From Bacillota bacterium (lineage in GTDB: Bacteria; Bacillota; Clostridia; Christensenellales; Aristaeellaceae): a stretch of 43,682 bases of DNA. The stretch covers positions 1 through 43,682 of the forward strand of contig JAEWVC010000016.1 of the NCBI GenBank assembly GCA_023459275.1. Direction: 5' to 3'. Every line of letters starts with the position of its first letter. Within the stretch, counting starts at the first letter, position 1. Below are positions 31,362-38,569 of this stretch, piece after piece. Made by a program: the position numbers and the translations under genes. The notes beneath the pieces were generated by a model, which saw nothing but the letters and a program-made list of their open reading frames with translations, did no database searches and had not been told where the DNA came from.

Positions 31362-33197
31362 ATGTGCGGAATCGCGGGAGAAGCCAGTTGGGAAAGGGAT
31401 GTCAGGGAGGATGCAGCCGTCCTTTGCGCCATGGGAGGCACGCTGAAAAGACGGGGGCCGGACCAGGACGGGCAGTACATGTCGGAACATGCGGGCTTTG
31501 CGCATACGCGCCTGGCGGTGATCGATCTTGAAAACGGATGCCAGCCCATGCGTTTTGCCCAGGGAGATGAGACGTTCGTCCTGATCTACAATGGAGAATT
31601 GTATAACACGAAGGAGATACGGGACGAACTTGCATCCATGGGCTATTCTTTTACCGGCCATTCGGACACGGAAGTGCTTTTGAAAGCCTACGCTGCCTGG
31701 GGCGAAGGGTGCGTAGACAGGTTCAACGGCATCTTCGCCTTCGCCATTTTCAAGGAAAAGGCACAGCAATTGTTTATCGCCAGGGACCGCATGGGCGTCA
31801 AGCCGTTTTTCTATTGGTGGAAAAACGGCGTCTTCCTGTTTGCTTCCGAATTGAAGGCGCTGCTTTGCCATCCTTTGGTGGAACCACGGATAGAGGACAA
31901 CGGCATTGCGGAGCTTCTGCTTCTGGGGCCGGGCCGGACGCCCGGATGCGGCGTGTTTGCGGATGTACAGGAACTGAGGGCGGCGGAATGCGGACTGCTT
32001 ACCAGGGACGGGCTGCGCCTGCGCACCTATTGGGAGCTTGCCGACCATCCCCACGCGGATACATTGTCTGAAACCGTGGAAAAGGTGCGGGAGCTTGTCA
32101 CCGACGCCATTGTGCGCCAGCTTGTGTCCGATGTGCCCGTATGCACCTTTCTTTCCGGGGGCCTGGATTCCAGCGTTATCTCCGCGCTAGCGGACCGGCA
32201 TTTCTTCGCACATGGGCAGCCGTTGCACACCTACTCCATCCGCTACAAAGACAATGAGCGGTATTTCACTCCAGGAAAGTTTCAGCCCAACAGTGACGAA
32301 AGCTACATCCGCCTGATGAATAACCATCTGCACGCCGTGCACCATGATGTGGTGGTGGATACCGGGGAACTTGTCTCTTCGCTTTTTGAGGCGGTGGATG
32401 CCAGGGACCTGCCCGGCATGGCGGATGTGGACGGATCGCTGCTGCTATTCTGCCGGGAGATCAAAAAGGAAGGCACGGTGGCCCTGTCCGGAGAATGTGC
32501 CGACGAGATCTTCGGGGGTTATCCCTGGTATACCGATCCCGCCGTACGTGAAAAAGACGGCTTCCCCTGGTCTCAGTCCACCGCCTACAGGCTGGGCTTT
32601 CTCACGGAGGATTTTCTAAAAAGATTTGATGCGCAGCGGTTCGTGGCGGAGAGGTATGAAAACACATGCGCCCGCGCCTCCAAAATGCCGGGGCTTTCCC
32701 CCATGGAGGCGCGGATGAAGGAAATGATGAAGCTGAACCTTGATTGGTTCATGCAGGTTTTGCTGGACAGGAAGGACCGCATGAGCATGTACAGCGGCCT
32801 GGAGGTGCGGGTCCCCTATTGCGACTACCGGATCGCCGAATACCTGTATGCCGTGCCCTGGGAGATGAAGTATGAAAACGGCGTGGAAAAAAGCCTGCTG
32901 CGCAGGGCTATGGAAGGGCTTTTGCCCAGGGAAGTCCTTTGGCGCAAGAAGAGCCCCTATCCCAAGACCCACCATCCGGCATACACCGCCGCCGTATCAG
33001 GCCTTTTGGAAAAGCTGCTTTTAAGGGAGGATGCCCCCATCTTCCGGATCGTGAAGCGGGAAAGCCTGCAAAAGCTGCTGGCGGGAGGGGCACAGCCCTG
33101 GCCCTGGTTCGGGCAGTTGATGACATGGCCCCAAACTGTGGCTTATTTCCTGCAGATGGATTATTGGATGGAAAAGTATAAGGTTACGGTGGCATAG
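31362..33197 (+). CDS. asnB: Glutamine-hydrolysing asparagine synthetase-type amidotransferase
   Basis: 611 residues from ATG 31362, preceded by AGGTGAAGG. This start gives MCGIAGE, so Cys2 becomes the N-terminal nucleophile; the in-frame start at 31329 would bury it and is rejected. The glutaminase domain (to about residue 210) includes RGPDQDG and GELYNTKEIRDEL. The synthetase domain has the pyrophosphate loop FLSGGLDSSVISALADRH and SGECADEIFGGYPWY. It makes asparagine from aspartate, glutamine and ATP in the housekeeping case, but AsnB-type enzymes also amidate carboxylates in secondary pathways. It is divergent from the sphingoid-like synthesis genes and its stop is only four bases from that of the YhgE-like gene. 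Confidence 0.93.
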   Translation: MCGIAGEASWERDVREDAAVLCAMGGTLKRRGPDQDGQYMSEHAGFAHTRLAVIDLENGCQPMRFAQGDETFVLIYNGELYNTKEIRDELASMGYSFTGHSDTEVLLKAYAAWGEGCVDRFNGIFAFAIFKEKAQQLFIARDRMGVKPFFYWWKNGVFLFASELKALLCHPLVEPRIEDNGIAELLLLGPGRTPGCGVFADVQELRAAECGLLTRDGLRLRTYWELADHPHADTLSETVEKVRELVTDAIVRQLVSDVPVCTFLSGGLDSSVISALADRHFFAHGQPLHTYSIRYKDNERYFTPGKFQPNSDESYIRLMNNHLHAVHHDVVVDTGELVSSLFEAVDARDLPGMADVDGSLLLFCREIKKEGTVALSGECADEIFGGYPWYTDPAVREKDGFPWSQSTAYRLGFLTEDFLKRFDAQRFVAERYENTCARASKMPGLSPMEARMKEMMKLNLDWFMQVLLDRKDRMSMYSGLEVRVPYCDYRIAEYLYAVPWEMKYENGVEKSLLRRAMEGLLPREVLWRKKSPYPKTHHPAYTAAVSGLLEKLLLREDAPIFRIVKRESLQKLLAGGAQPWPWFGQLMTWPQTVAYFLQMDYWMEKYKVTVA

Positions 33198-33201
33198 GCC
33201 T

Positions 33202-34443
33202 CTATTTCCCTGTAAAAAGGCCTGTAAGCCGGTCCCAGAAGCTTTCTTCCTTGGTGGGCAGGGCCTCCGCAGCTTCCTTCGCCGGCGCGGCCACCCCCTT
33301 GGCCAGGAGGACAAACTGCACGCTGCCGGCCTCCCCTTTATCCGGGGATACGAAAGACAGCCCATCCGGCAGCTCGGGGAAAAGCGACGCCGCCGTCTCT
33401 TTTGCCATGGCTTCCACGTCCATCCGGGATACGCCGCCGTTCAAGTCAGATGCACCTTTTTTAAGTGCCGCCGCGCCCTCCTCAAGGGAGGCAGCGCCGG
33501 CCACTGCCGCTGAAAAACCGGCCGCCCAGGTATTAAGACCCTCTTTGACACTTTGAGCGCCGCCGGAAAGCGCCGCTCCAACCTGGGCGAAGGCCGGCTG
33601 GGCCGCCATGGCGGAAACGCCTTCCTGCCAATTTGCCACGCCCTCCTGGATGGCGTCAAGGCCCGTCTTCAACTGGGTCAGGCTGTCCGATAGCTGGGCA
33701 ACGCCCGCTTCCACCCCCTGCACTCCCCCGGCCAGGGAGGCGGTACCGGCTTTCAGTTCATCCACACGGCCGGACAGGACGGACATATCCAGGGAGACAT
33801 CAAGCTTAACGGGCATGCCTGCGAAGCGTATGCTCTCCATGGAGAAATCTTCCGCCGTTGCCGATACCGTATAGGAAGCCTCCCGTCCCGGGAGCAGCGT
33901 GAAGGAAATGACCCTGTCCCTGCCAGAAGCGGCGATGACGCTGCCCGGCGCGCTGATGCCAAAGCATTTTTCTCCGTCCAGGGTGATGGTGGTCTGAAGC
34001 GCGAATGCCTTTGCGAAGGCGCTGTCTGTGGGATGGATGCTGATGGAAATGGAAACCAGACCGCTTTTTCCGCCCAACTCCTGCGGTGTGACCGGGGTTC
34101 CGTTTAGCGAATAGGCGATTTCAACCGCCCAGGGCAGCACCGCCGCGTTCAGGCTGCCCTGATAGTAAAATCGGCCCCCGTCCGCGGTGAAGCGCACGGT
34201 ATCCCCCTCCGCCGTAATGGGCGCCTCGTTGGTCAGATTGACAAGGCTGTCATAGGTGCCATAGTCCGTCACCTCCGCCGCTTCCGCAAGCTCGAAGGCG
34301 TTCACCACATACACGTTCTCCTGCTTGCCGTCGGCCGCAAGCAGGCCGTATACCACCTCTTCCTTGACTGCGCCGCCCGCAGCCGCGGAAATCGCTGCCG
34401 CCATCATCAAGACGGCGCACACAGCCGCAATCATACGCTTCAT
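33202..34443 (-). CDS. Secreted YhgE/Pip-like protein, MMPL partner
   Basis: 413 residues with a signal peptide (KRMIAAVCAVLMMAAAISAAAG). Residues ~225-345 contain spaced Leu-x-x-Gly-type repeats (ELKAGTASLAGGV, QLKTGLDAIQEGV, SLEEGAAALKKGA) as in the extracellular part of YhgE/Pip proteins, and are likely helical. Unlike YhgE it has no C-terminal membrane helices; the end is a short amphipathic segment. The start ATG overlaps the MMPL stop (ATGA), so the pair is coupled. I infer an extracytoplasmic partner that extends the exporter or receives its lipid cargo. Confidence 0.75.
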   Translation of the reverse strand: MKRMIAAVCAVLMMAAAISAAAGGAVKEEVVYGLLAADGKQENVYVVNAFELAEAAEVTDYGTYDSLVNLTNEAPITAEGDTVRFTADGGRFYYQGSLNAAVLPWAVEIAYSLNGTPVTPQELGGKSGLVSISISIHPTDSAFAKAFALQTTITLDGEKCFGISAPGSVIAASGRDRVISFTLLPGREASYTVSATAEDFSMESIRFAGMPVKLDVSLDMSVLSGRVDELKAGTASLAGGVQGVEAGVAQLSDSLTQLKTGLDAIQEGVANWQEGVSAMAAQPAFAQVGAALSGGAQSVKEGLNTWAAGFSAAVAGAASLEEGAAALKKGASDLNGGVSRMDVEAMAKETAASLFPELPDGLSFVSPDKGEAGSVQFVLLAKGVAAPAKEAAEALPTKEESFWDRLTGLFTGK

Positions 34444-36497
34444 ACGTTGAACTCCTCCTTTTTACGGATCACTCTTTTTGAAATGAACCGGTCCACCGCC
34501 ATCAGGGCCGCGGGAAGGAACAGCAGAACCATGCCGGCGGAGATGGCTGTGCCCCTGGCAATGATCAGGCCCATTTGGCTGATGACACCGTTGCTGGATA
34601 CAAACCCCAGTGTTGACCCGGCGATGACCAGGATGCAAGCGGGTGTCAGAATGGACCCCGCCGCCATGGATACGGCAAACCGTGCGGAATCCTTTCTGCT
34701 GTTTTCCCGCCGGTGCTCCAGGTATCTTTTCGTCAGTAAAATACCGTAATCCACCGTTGCGCCCAATTGTACGGCGCTCACGATCTGATATCCGATGTAA
34801 TTGATGGTATCCCCCATATAATACGGGACAGCCATATTGATCCATATGGCACCCTCAATGGTTAAAAGCAGAACAAGCGGGATCAAAACGCTCCTGAAGG
34901 TGAGGGCCAAGATCAACCCGATGGATACCATGGCTGCCAGCATCACCGGAAGATTGTCCCCTGTGATTACCTGCTTCAGGTCCGTATTCACCACGCTCTG
35001 CCCCAGCAAATAGTAATCATCACCCGCATAGGAAGCGGCAATGGCCCGCACATTTTCCACCGTTTGAAAAGCTTCCTCCCCCTCGGCAGCCGTGTCCGCC
35101 GCAAGAATCAGGCGGCTGTATCCATTTGTCTCAAACTGGGAAAGCTGCGCTCTGCTCAAAATTTCCCTTGGCACAGCGCCCACCTGCGTTTCATAGGAGA
35201 TCACGGAGGCAATATGCCTGGCGGACGCCAGCGCGCGGGATAGTTCCGCCTCCTTTCCCGGGTTCCCGGCCGGTATCAGCAGCGCCATTTGCTGGCTTTC
35301 GCCAAAAACCTGCGCTATTTTCTCCGTATCCTTGTATACCTGCGATGTTTCGCTGTACATGCCGCCGGAACCGAAAAGAAAGGAATTTTGACGCTGGGCC
35401 AGAAAGCTTGGCACAAATGCCAGCAGCAATACAACCGACAGAGGCGCGCAAATCCGTACGGCAACCCTGCCGAACCGTTTGAAGGAGGGTAGAAAGGAAC
35501 GGTGATGCGTCCTGTCCATGAGACTTGAAAAATAGATAGCCAGCACGGGCAGCAGGAACATAACGCTCATAAAGCTGAGCAGCGTGCCCTTGGCCAGCAC
35601 AAAGCCCATATCCGGCCCCAGGCGGAAGCGCATCAGTGTCAGCGCCAGGAAGCCGAACACCGTGGTCATGGCACTGGCCGCGATGGAGGAGGCGGAAGCT
35701 GCCATGGCCTTGCGCATCGCCTCCGTCACCTGCAGGCCCTGCTTGCGGTACTCTGCGAACCTGTGTAGCAAAAACACCGCATAATCCATGGAAACGGCAA
35801 GCTGCAGCACCGCGCCGGTAGCCCTGGTAACAAAGGAAATTTCGCCTAAAAATGCATTGGTGCCCTCGTTGATGACGATAGCCACGCCGATGGCGATTAC
35901 AAACAGCAGCGGCTCCAGCCAGGAACTGGTGGTTAAAAGCAACACCAGCAGGACCAGCGGGACCACATACAGTATGATTTTCCCGATCTCTTTCATGATG
36001 GACGTCTTTACCGTGGCCAGGTTTACAAGTTCTCCGGAAAGCAGGCTGCGCTCACCGCACAACGCGCGGACGCTTTTGATGATCTCCTCCCCCCGGTCTT
36101 CGTCTCCCGTTGCGAGGAAAAGCGCCGCACCGTCCTTGTACCAGGCTGAAACCGTCTCCTGGTCATACACTGAAAGCGGCTGCTTTACATCCGCCACATC
36201 GTCCAGCCATGTAACGCCGGTGATTCCGGGAAGCTCCGACAGGGCTTCCTTTATTTTCAGCGCCTGTGCCACAGATATGTCCGGCACATATACATTCAGG
36301 TTGGGCAGCGCGCCGCCGAAAGTCTTCTCATAAAGCGCGATAGCCTTGGTGGAAGGCGCGTCCTTTGGCAAATAATCCGCCAGATTATAATTGACCTTTG
36401 TCACGAGCATCAAAGCAAGGCAAACAGCCAGCATCCCAACCGTAACAAACAGTACGGTTTTTTTGTGCCCGATGATCCTTCCTGCAAATTTTTCCAT
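34440..36497 (-). CDS. MMPL/RND-type membrane exporter
   Basis: 685 residues. Two homologous halves, each with one helix, a large extracytoplasmic loop, and five further helices, giving about 12. The proton-relay Asp-Tyr pairs are in LAVSMDYAVFLLHRF and ATVDYGILLTKRYLEHR, as in MmpL proteins. Mycobacterial MmpLs export lipids; Gram-positive relatives with a YhgE-like partner are likely to move lipids or amphipathic molecules. It is under a TetR-type regulator whose operator lies directly downstream of its -10 box. It is the first gene of a two-gene operon. Confidence 0.9.
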   Translation of the reverse strand: MEKFAGRIIGHKKTVLFVTVGMLAVCLALMLVTKVNYNLADYLPKDAPSTKAIALYEKTFGGALPNLNVYVPDISVAQALKIKEALSELPGITGVTWLDDVADVKQPLSVYDQETVSAWYKDGAALFLATGDEDRGEEIIKSVRALCGERSLLSGELVNLATVKTSIMKEIGKIILYVVPLVLLVLLLTTSSWLEPLLFVIAIGVAIVINEGTNAFLGEISFVTRATGAVLQLAVSMDYAVFLLHRFAEYRKQGLQVTEAMRKAMAASASSIAASAMTTVFGFLALTLMRFRLGPDMGFVLAKGTLLSFMSVMFLLPVLAIYFSSLMDRTHHRSFLPSFKRFGRVAVRICAPLSVVLLLAFVPSFLAQRQNSFLFGSGGMYSETSQVYKDTEKIAQVFGESQQMALLIPAGNPGKEAELSRALASARHIASVISYETQVGAVPREILSRAQLSQFETNGYSRLILAADTAAEGEEAFQTVENVRAIAASYAGDDYYLLGQSVVNTDLKQVITGDNLPVMLAAMVSIGLILALTFRSVLIPLVLLLTIEGAIWINMAVPYYMGDTINYIGYQIVSAVQLGATVDYGILLTKRYLEHRRENSRKDSARFAVSMAAGSILTPACILVIAGSTLGFVSSNGVISQMGLIIARGTAISAGMVLLFLPAALMAVDRFISKRVIRKKEEFNV

Positions 36498-36513
36498 TCC
36501 TCCACCCCCTCAA

Positions 36514-36545
36514 TGAACAAATGTTGATTTATCGCCATTTGTTCA
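36514..36545. promoter_or_regulatory. TetR-type operator: 10-base perfect arms
   Basis: TGAACAAATG (36514-36523) and CATTTGTTCA (36536-36545) form a 32-base inverted repeat with a 12-base centre. It covers the transcription start of the MMPL promoter and the -35/spacer of the tetR promoter, so one bound regulator could repress both. Confidence 0.85.
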
Positions 36546-36552
36546 GTATAAT
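36524..36552 (+). promoter_or_regulatory. Predicted promoter of the tetR-type gene
   Basis: TTGATT (36524-36529), 17 bases, TATAAT (36547-36552). The -35 lies inside the operator and the -10 overlaps the opposing MMPL -10 box. Confidence 0.7.
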
Positions 36553-36573
36553 CAAAGAGGCGTGCCATCACAA
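36545..36573 (-). promoter_or_regulatory. Predicted promoter of the MMPL/YhgE-like operon
   Basis: Minus-strand TTGTGA (36573-36568), 17 bases, TATACT (36550-36545). It faces the tetR promoter over a shared -10 region. Confidence 0.7.
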
Positions 36574-36645
36574 TGATCAAACAGCCGCAATGCTGTTCAA
36601 TACTTGACAGAGATCATTATCCTGTTGATTGGAGGTGTAAATTTC

Positions 36646-37209
36646 ATGGAAATCGGGGCTGCGGACAGGCGTGTGCGCAGAACGCAAAACCTGCTCAAGC
36701 AGCATCTCATCAGTCTGCTCCTTTCCAAGGATCTGGAGGAGATTACGGTGACGGAGCTTGTTTCTCTGGCGGATATCAACCGGGGCACCTTCTACCTGCA
36801 TTACAGGGATATCCGCGATCTGTACAACCAGATAGAAGCCGGCATCGTGGAGGATTTCAATATTATCCTCCGAAGGCAGACCCATCCGGAGAGAGGCAGG
36901 ACCCTGGCCGTGATGGAGGAAGCGCTGCTTTTTCTGAAGCAAAACACCGATGCCTGCATCGCCATCCTCAGAACCGACGGCGTCGTGTTCCTGTTCAAAA
37001 TGCTGGAGTATGGGCGCCCCAAGACGCCCAAGGAATGGCAGCTCCTTTTGGGTGACGGCGTGGAGATCGACCGGGAATACTATTACGCTTTTATTGCCAC
37101 CGGCTGTGTCGGGCTTCTGCGGGTATGGCTGGAAAACGGCATGCGGGAACCTCCGGAGGAGGTAGCCAGGCTGGCCTGGCGCATCATTGAAAACTGCGCC
37201 GGCAGGTAA
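36646..37209 (+). CDS. TetR-family repressor of the MMPL export genes
   Basis: 187 residues from ATG 36646, with GGAGG ten bases upstream; the frame opens earlier at 36604 without a ribosome site. The N-terminal HTH reads RTQNLLKQHLISLLLSKDLE, then TVTELVSLADINRGTFYLHYRDIRDL. The C-terminal ligand domain is helical and short. The gene is divergent from MMPL across a shared 32-base inverted repeat, the classical layout for a regulator that represses both itself and an efflux system until it binds a cargo-like ligand. Confidence 0.9.
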   Translation: MEIGAADRRVRRTQNLLKQHLISLLLSKDLEEITVTELVSLADINRGTFYLHYRDIRDLYNQIEAGIVEDFNIILRRQTHPERGRTLAVMEEALLFLKQNTDACIAILRTDGVVFLFKMLEYGRPKTPKEWQLLLGDGVEIDREYYYAFIATGCVGLLRVWLENGMREPPEEVARLAWRIIENCAGR

Positions 37210-37259
37210 ACGCCCATGTTGCTCTTAAGGCCAAGTACAGAATGCTGCGGCTTGCGCGC

Positions 37260-37288
37260 TTGACAGAGCAGGATGCTTGCTATATCAT
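37260..37288 (+). promoter_or_regulatory. Predicted promoter of the c-di-GMP riboswitch gene
   Basis: Perfect TTGACA (37260-37265), 17 bases, TATCAT (37283-37288). Transcription would begin about ten bases before the aptamer. It lies 51 bases after the tetR-type stop. Confidence 0.8.
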
Positions 37289-37301
37289 AAGGATAAACCC
37301 A

Positions 37302-37384
37302 GGAAAAAGGCAAAGCAGCCGAAAGGCTGCGACGCAAAACTACAGGGCCTTTGGCATAAGCCAATGGCAGCCAGTTGTCGAAAG
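37302..37384 (+). promoter_or_regulatory. Class I cyclic-di-GMP riboswitch (GEMM)
   Basis: Aptamer elements in order: GGCAA (37309-37313) paired with TTGTC near 37375-37379 to form P1; a GCAGCC-GAAA-GGCTGC hairpin (37315-37330), P2 with its GAAA tetraloop; the conserved GACGCAAA (37331-37338); the C-rich tetraloop receptor side (CTACAGG); a TTGGC-ATAA-GCCAA hairpin (P3); and ATGGCAGCCAG. These are the diagnostic GEMM motifs in the right order and spacing. The ribosome site GGGAG at 37384-37388 lies directly after P1, and no terminator is seen, so control is probably at translation. Whether ligand turns the gene on or off is not settled by sequence. Confidence 0.9.
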
Positions 37385-37396
37385 GGAGTGCAAGCC

Positions 37397-38320
37397 ATGA
37401 AAGGGAAACTTATCTCCGTTCTTTTGGTTACCGTTATGTGTGTATCCATCCTTCTGCCTGCTTTTGCAGACAGCGAGCCTGGCAAGGACCCGGACGTGCA
37501 GCCCGGCATGATCACGGAGGAGCTGGAAAACGAAGCCGCCTCTTACTCTCTGCCTATCGGCCAGTATCTTCTCATCAAATACATTGCAGAGACGGAAAGC
37601 ATATCCATTGAAGAAGCGATCGACGCTTACGGCGGGTTTTCCCTGGGCGAACTCCTGACCCAGTTCCCGGATGCCGGGTATATGTTTGAAGCCCAGCAGG
37701 ATGAAATGGATCTGAGTACCCTGCTCACACCCGAACAGCTTGCCGCGCTGGAAGCAGCTTTCGCGTTGCAAAAGGATGCCGTTACCAGCGCTGAAAAGGT
37801 ATTTCACGACGCTTTCCAAAGCATCAAGGCGGCATACAGGAGTAAGATTCATACCGTAAAGCAGGACGAGCGGAAGGCGGACGCAGCGTCCATACAGGCG
37901 GCTTTGGATTCCCTCAAGGAGCAAATGCTTGCGGAATACAACATCGCCCTGAAAACAAGGGATGAGGCCGTGGCTGCGGCCAAGTCCGTTTTTTTGGAGG
38001 CCGTCACGGCTGCCGGTATTGCACAGGATCTACTGGATTCTTTCTTCAACTGGCACCTGCGCAAGGAACTGAACACGCAAAATCAGCTGAAAGGTTTTTT
38101 GCAGGAGTTCGTTTATCATGCTCAGGCAAACAAACCCGGCACGAACCGTACCGGGAACCAGGAGAACAATGGAAACGGCAGCCAGAATGGCAAGGATCAG
38201 GACAACGGTAAGGCACCGGAAAACAAGCCAGATCATTCTCAAGGCGGCGGATCAACAAAGGACAATGGGTCCGGCGGAAAACCGGACAACAATCCGCACG
38301 GCGGCGGCAAGAAGAAATAG
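37397..38320 (+). CDS. Secreted helical protein with basic Asn/Gly/Lys-rich tail, c-di-GMP controlled
   Basis: 307 residues from ATG 37397, eight bases after GGGAG; an earlier in-frame start (37277) lies inside the riboswitch leader. A signal peptide (KLISVLLVTVMCVSILLPAFA) is followed by a mostly helical domain (about 25-240; sequences such as YLLIKYIAETESISIEEAID, AALEAAFALQKDAVTSAEKV). The last ~70 residues are low-complexity and rich in Asn, Gly, Gln and Lys, ending in Gly-Gly-Gly-Lys-Lys-Lys. There is no sortase motif. I do not recognise the family. c-di-GMP control points to a surface, adhesion or matrix role; a basic tail could bind teichoic acid or DNA. Confidence 0.8.
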   Translation: MKGKLISVLLVTVMCVSILLPAFADSEPGKDPDVQPGMITEELENEAASYSLPIGQYLLIKYIAETESISIEEAIDAYGGFSLGELLTQFPDAGYMFEAQQDEMDLSTLLTPEQLAALEAAFALQKDAVTSAEKVFHDAFQSIKAAYRSKIHTVKQDERKADAASIQAALDSLKEQMLAEYNIALKTRDEAVAAAKSVFLEAVTAAGIAQDLLDSFFNWHLRKELNTQNQLKGFLQEFVYHAQANKPGTNRTGNQENNGNGSQNGKDQDNGKAPENKPDHSQGGGSTKDNGSGGKPDNNPHGGGKKK

Positions 38321-38398
38321 TATGAAAAGGTTTCTCCCGCCTTCTTATGTGTTTCCACGAGCGCCGCTCCGGGTATGTTTGAAGGAGCTTTGCAAAAA

Positions 38399-38443
38399 GG
38401 GAATCCTGTCCGCGCCGAAACCGCGAACAGGTTCCCCTTTTTT
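38399..38443 (+). terminator. Terminator after the riboswitch-controlled gene
   Basis: GGGAATCCTGTCCGCG (38399-38414) pairs with CGCGAACAGGTTCCC (to 38436), with bulges. Six T follow at 38438-38443. Confidence 0.85.
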
Positions 38444-38476
38444 GTTTGCAGGAAATGCCTATTTGACAGGGATTCC

Positions 38477-38505
38477 TTGACATTTTTGCATCCGTTTGAT
38501 AGTCT
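38477..38505 (+). promoter_or_regulatory. Predicted promoter of the GH3 gene
   Basis: Perfect TTGACA (38477-38482), 17 bases, TAGTCT (38500-38505). The -10 is a weak match. Confidence 0.6.
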
Positions 38506-38569
38506 GAAACCGCAGCGGAAAATCCGCCTTCATTGTTGAAGATGTATAGATTGATTGAGAGGTACACAT

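Noticed and set aside
37277..37396. N-terminal extension of the riboswitch-controlled protein
   Set aside because: The in-frame codons there belong to the c-di-GMP aptamer, and a ribosome site supports ATG 37397.
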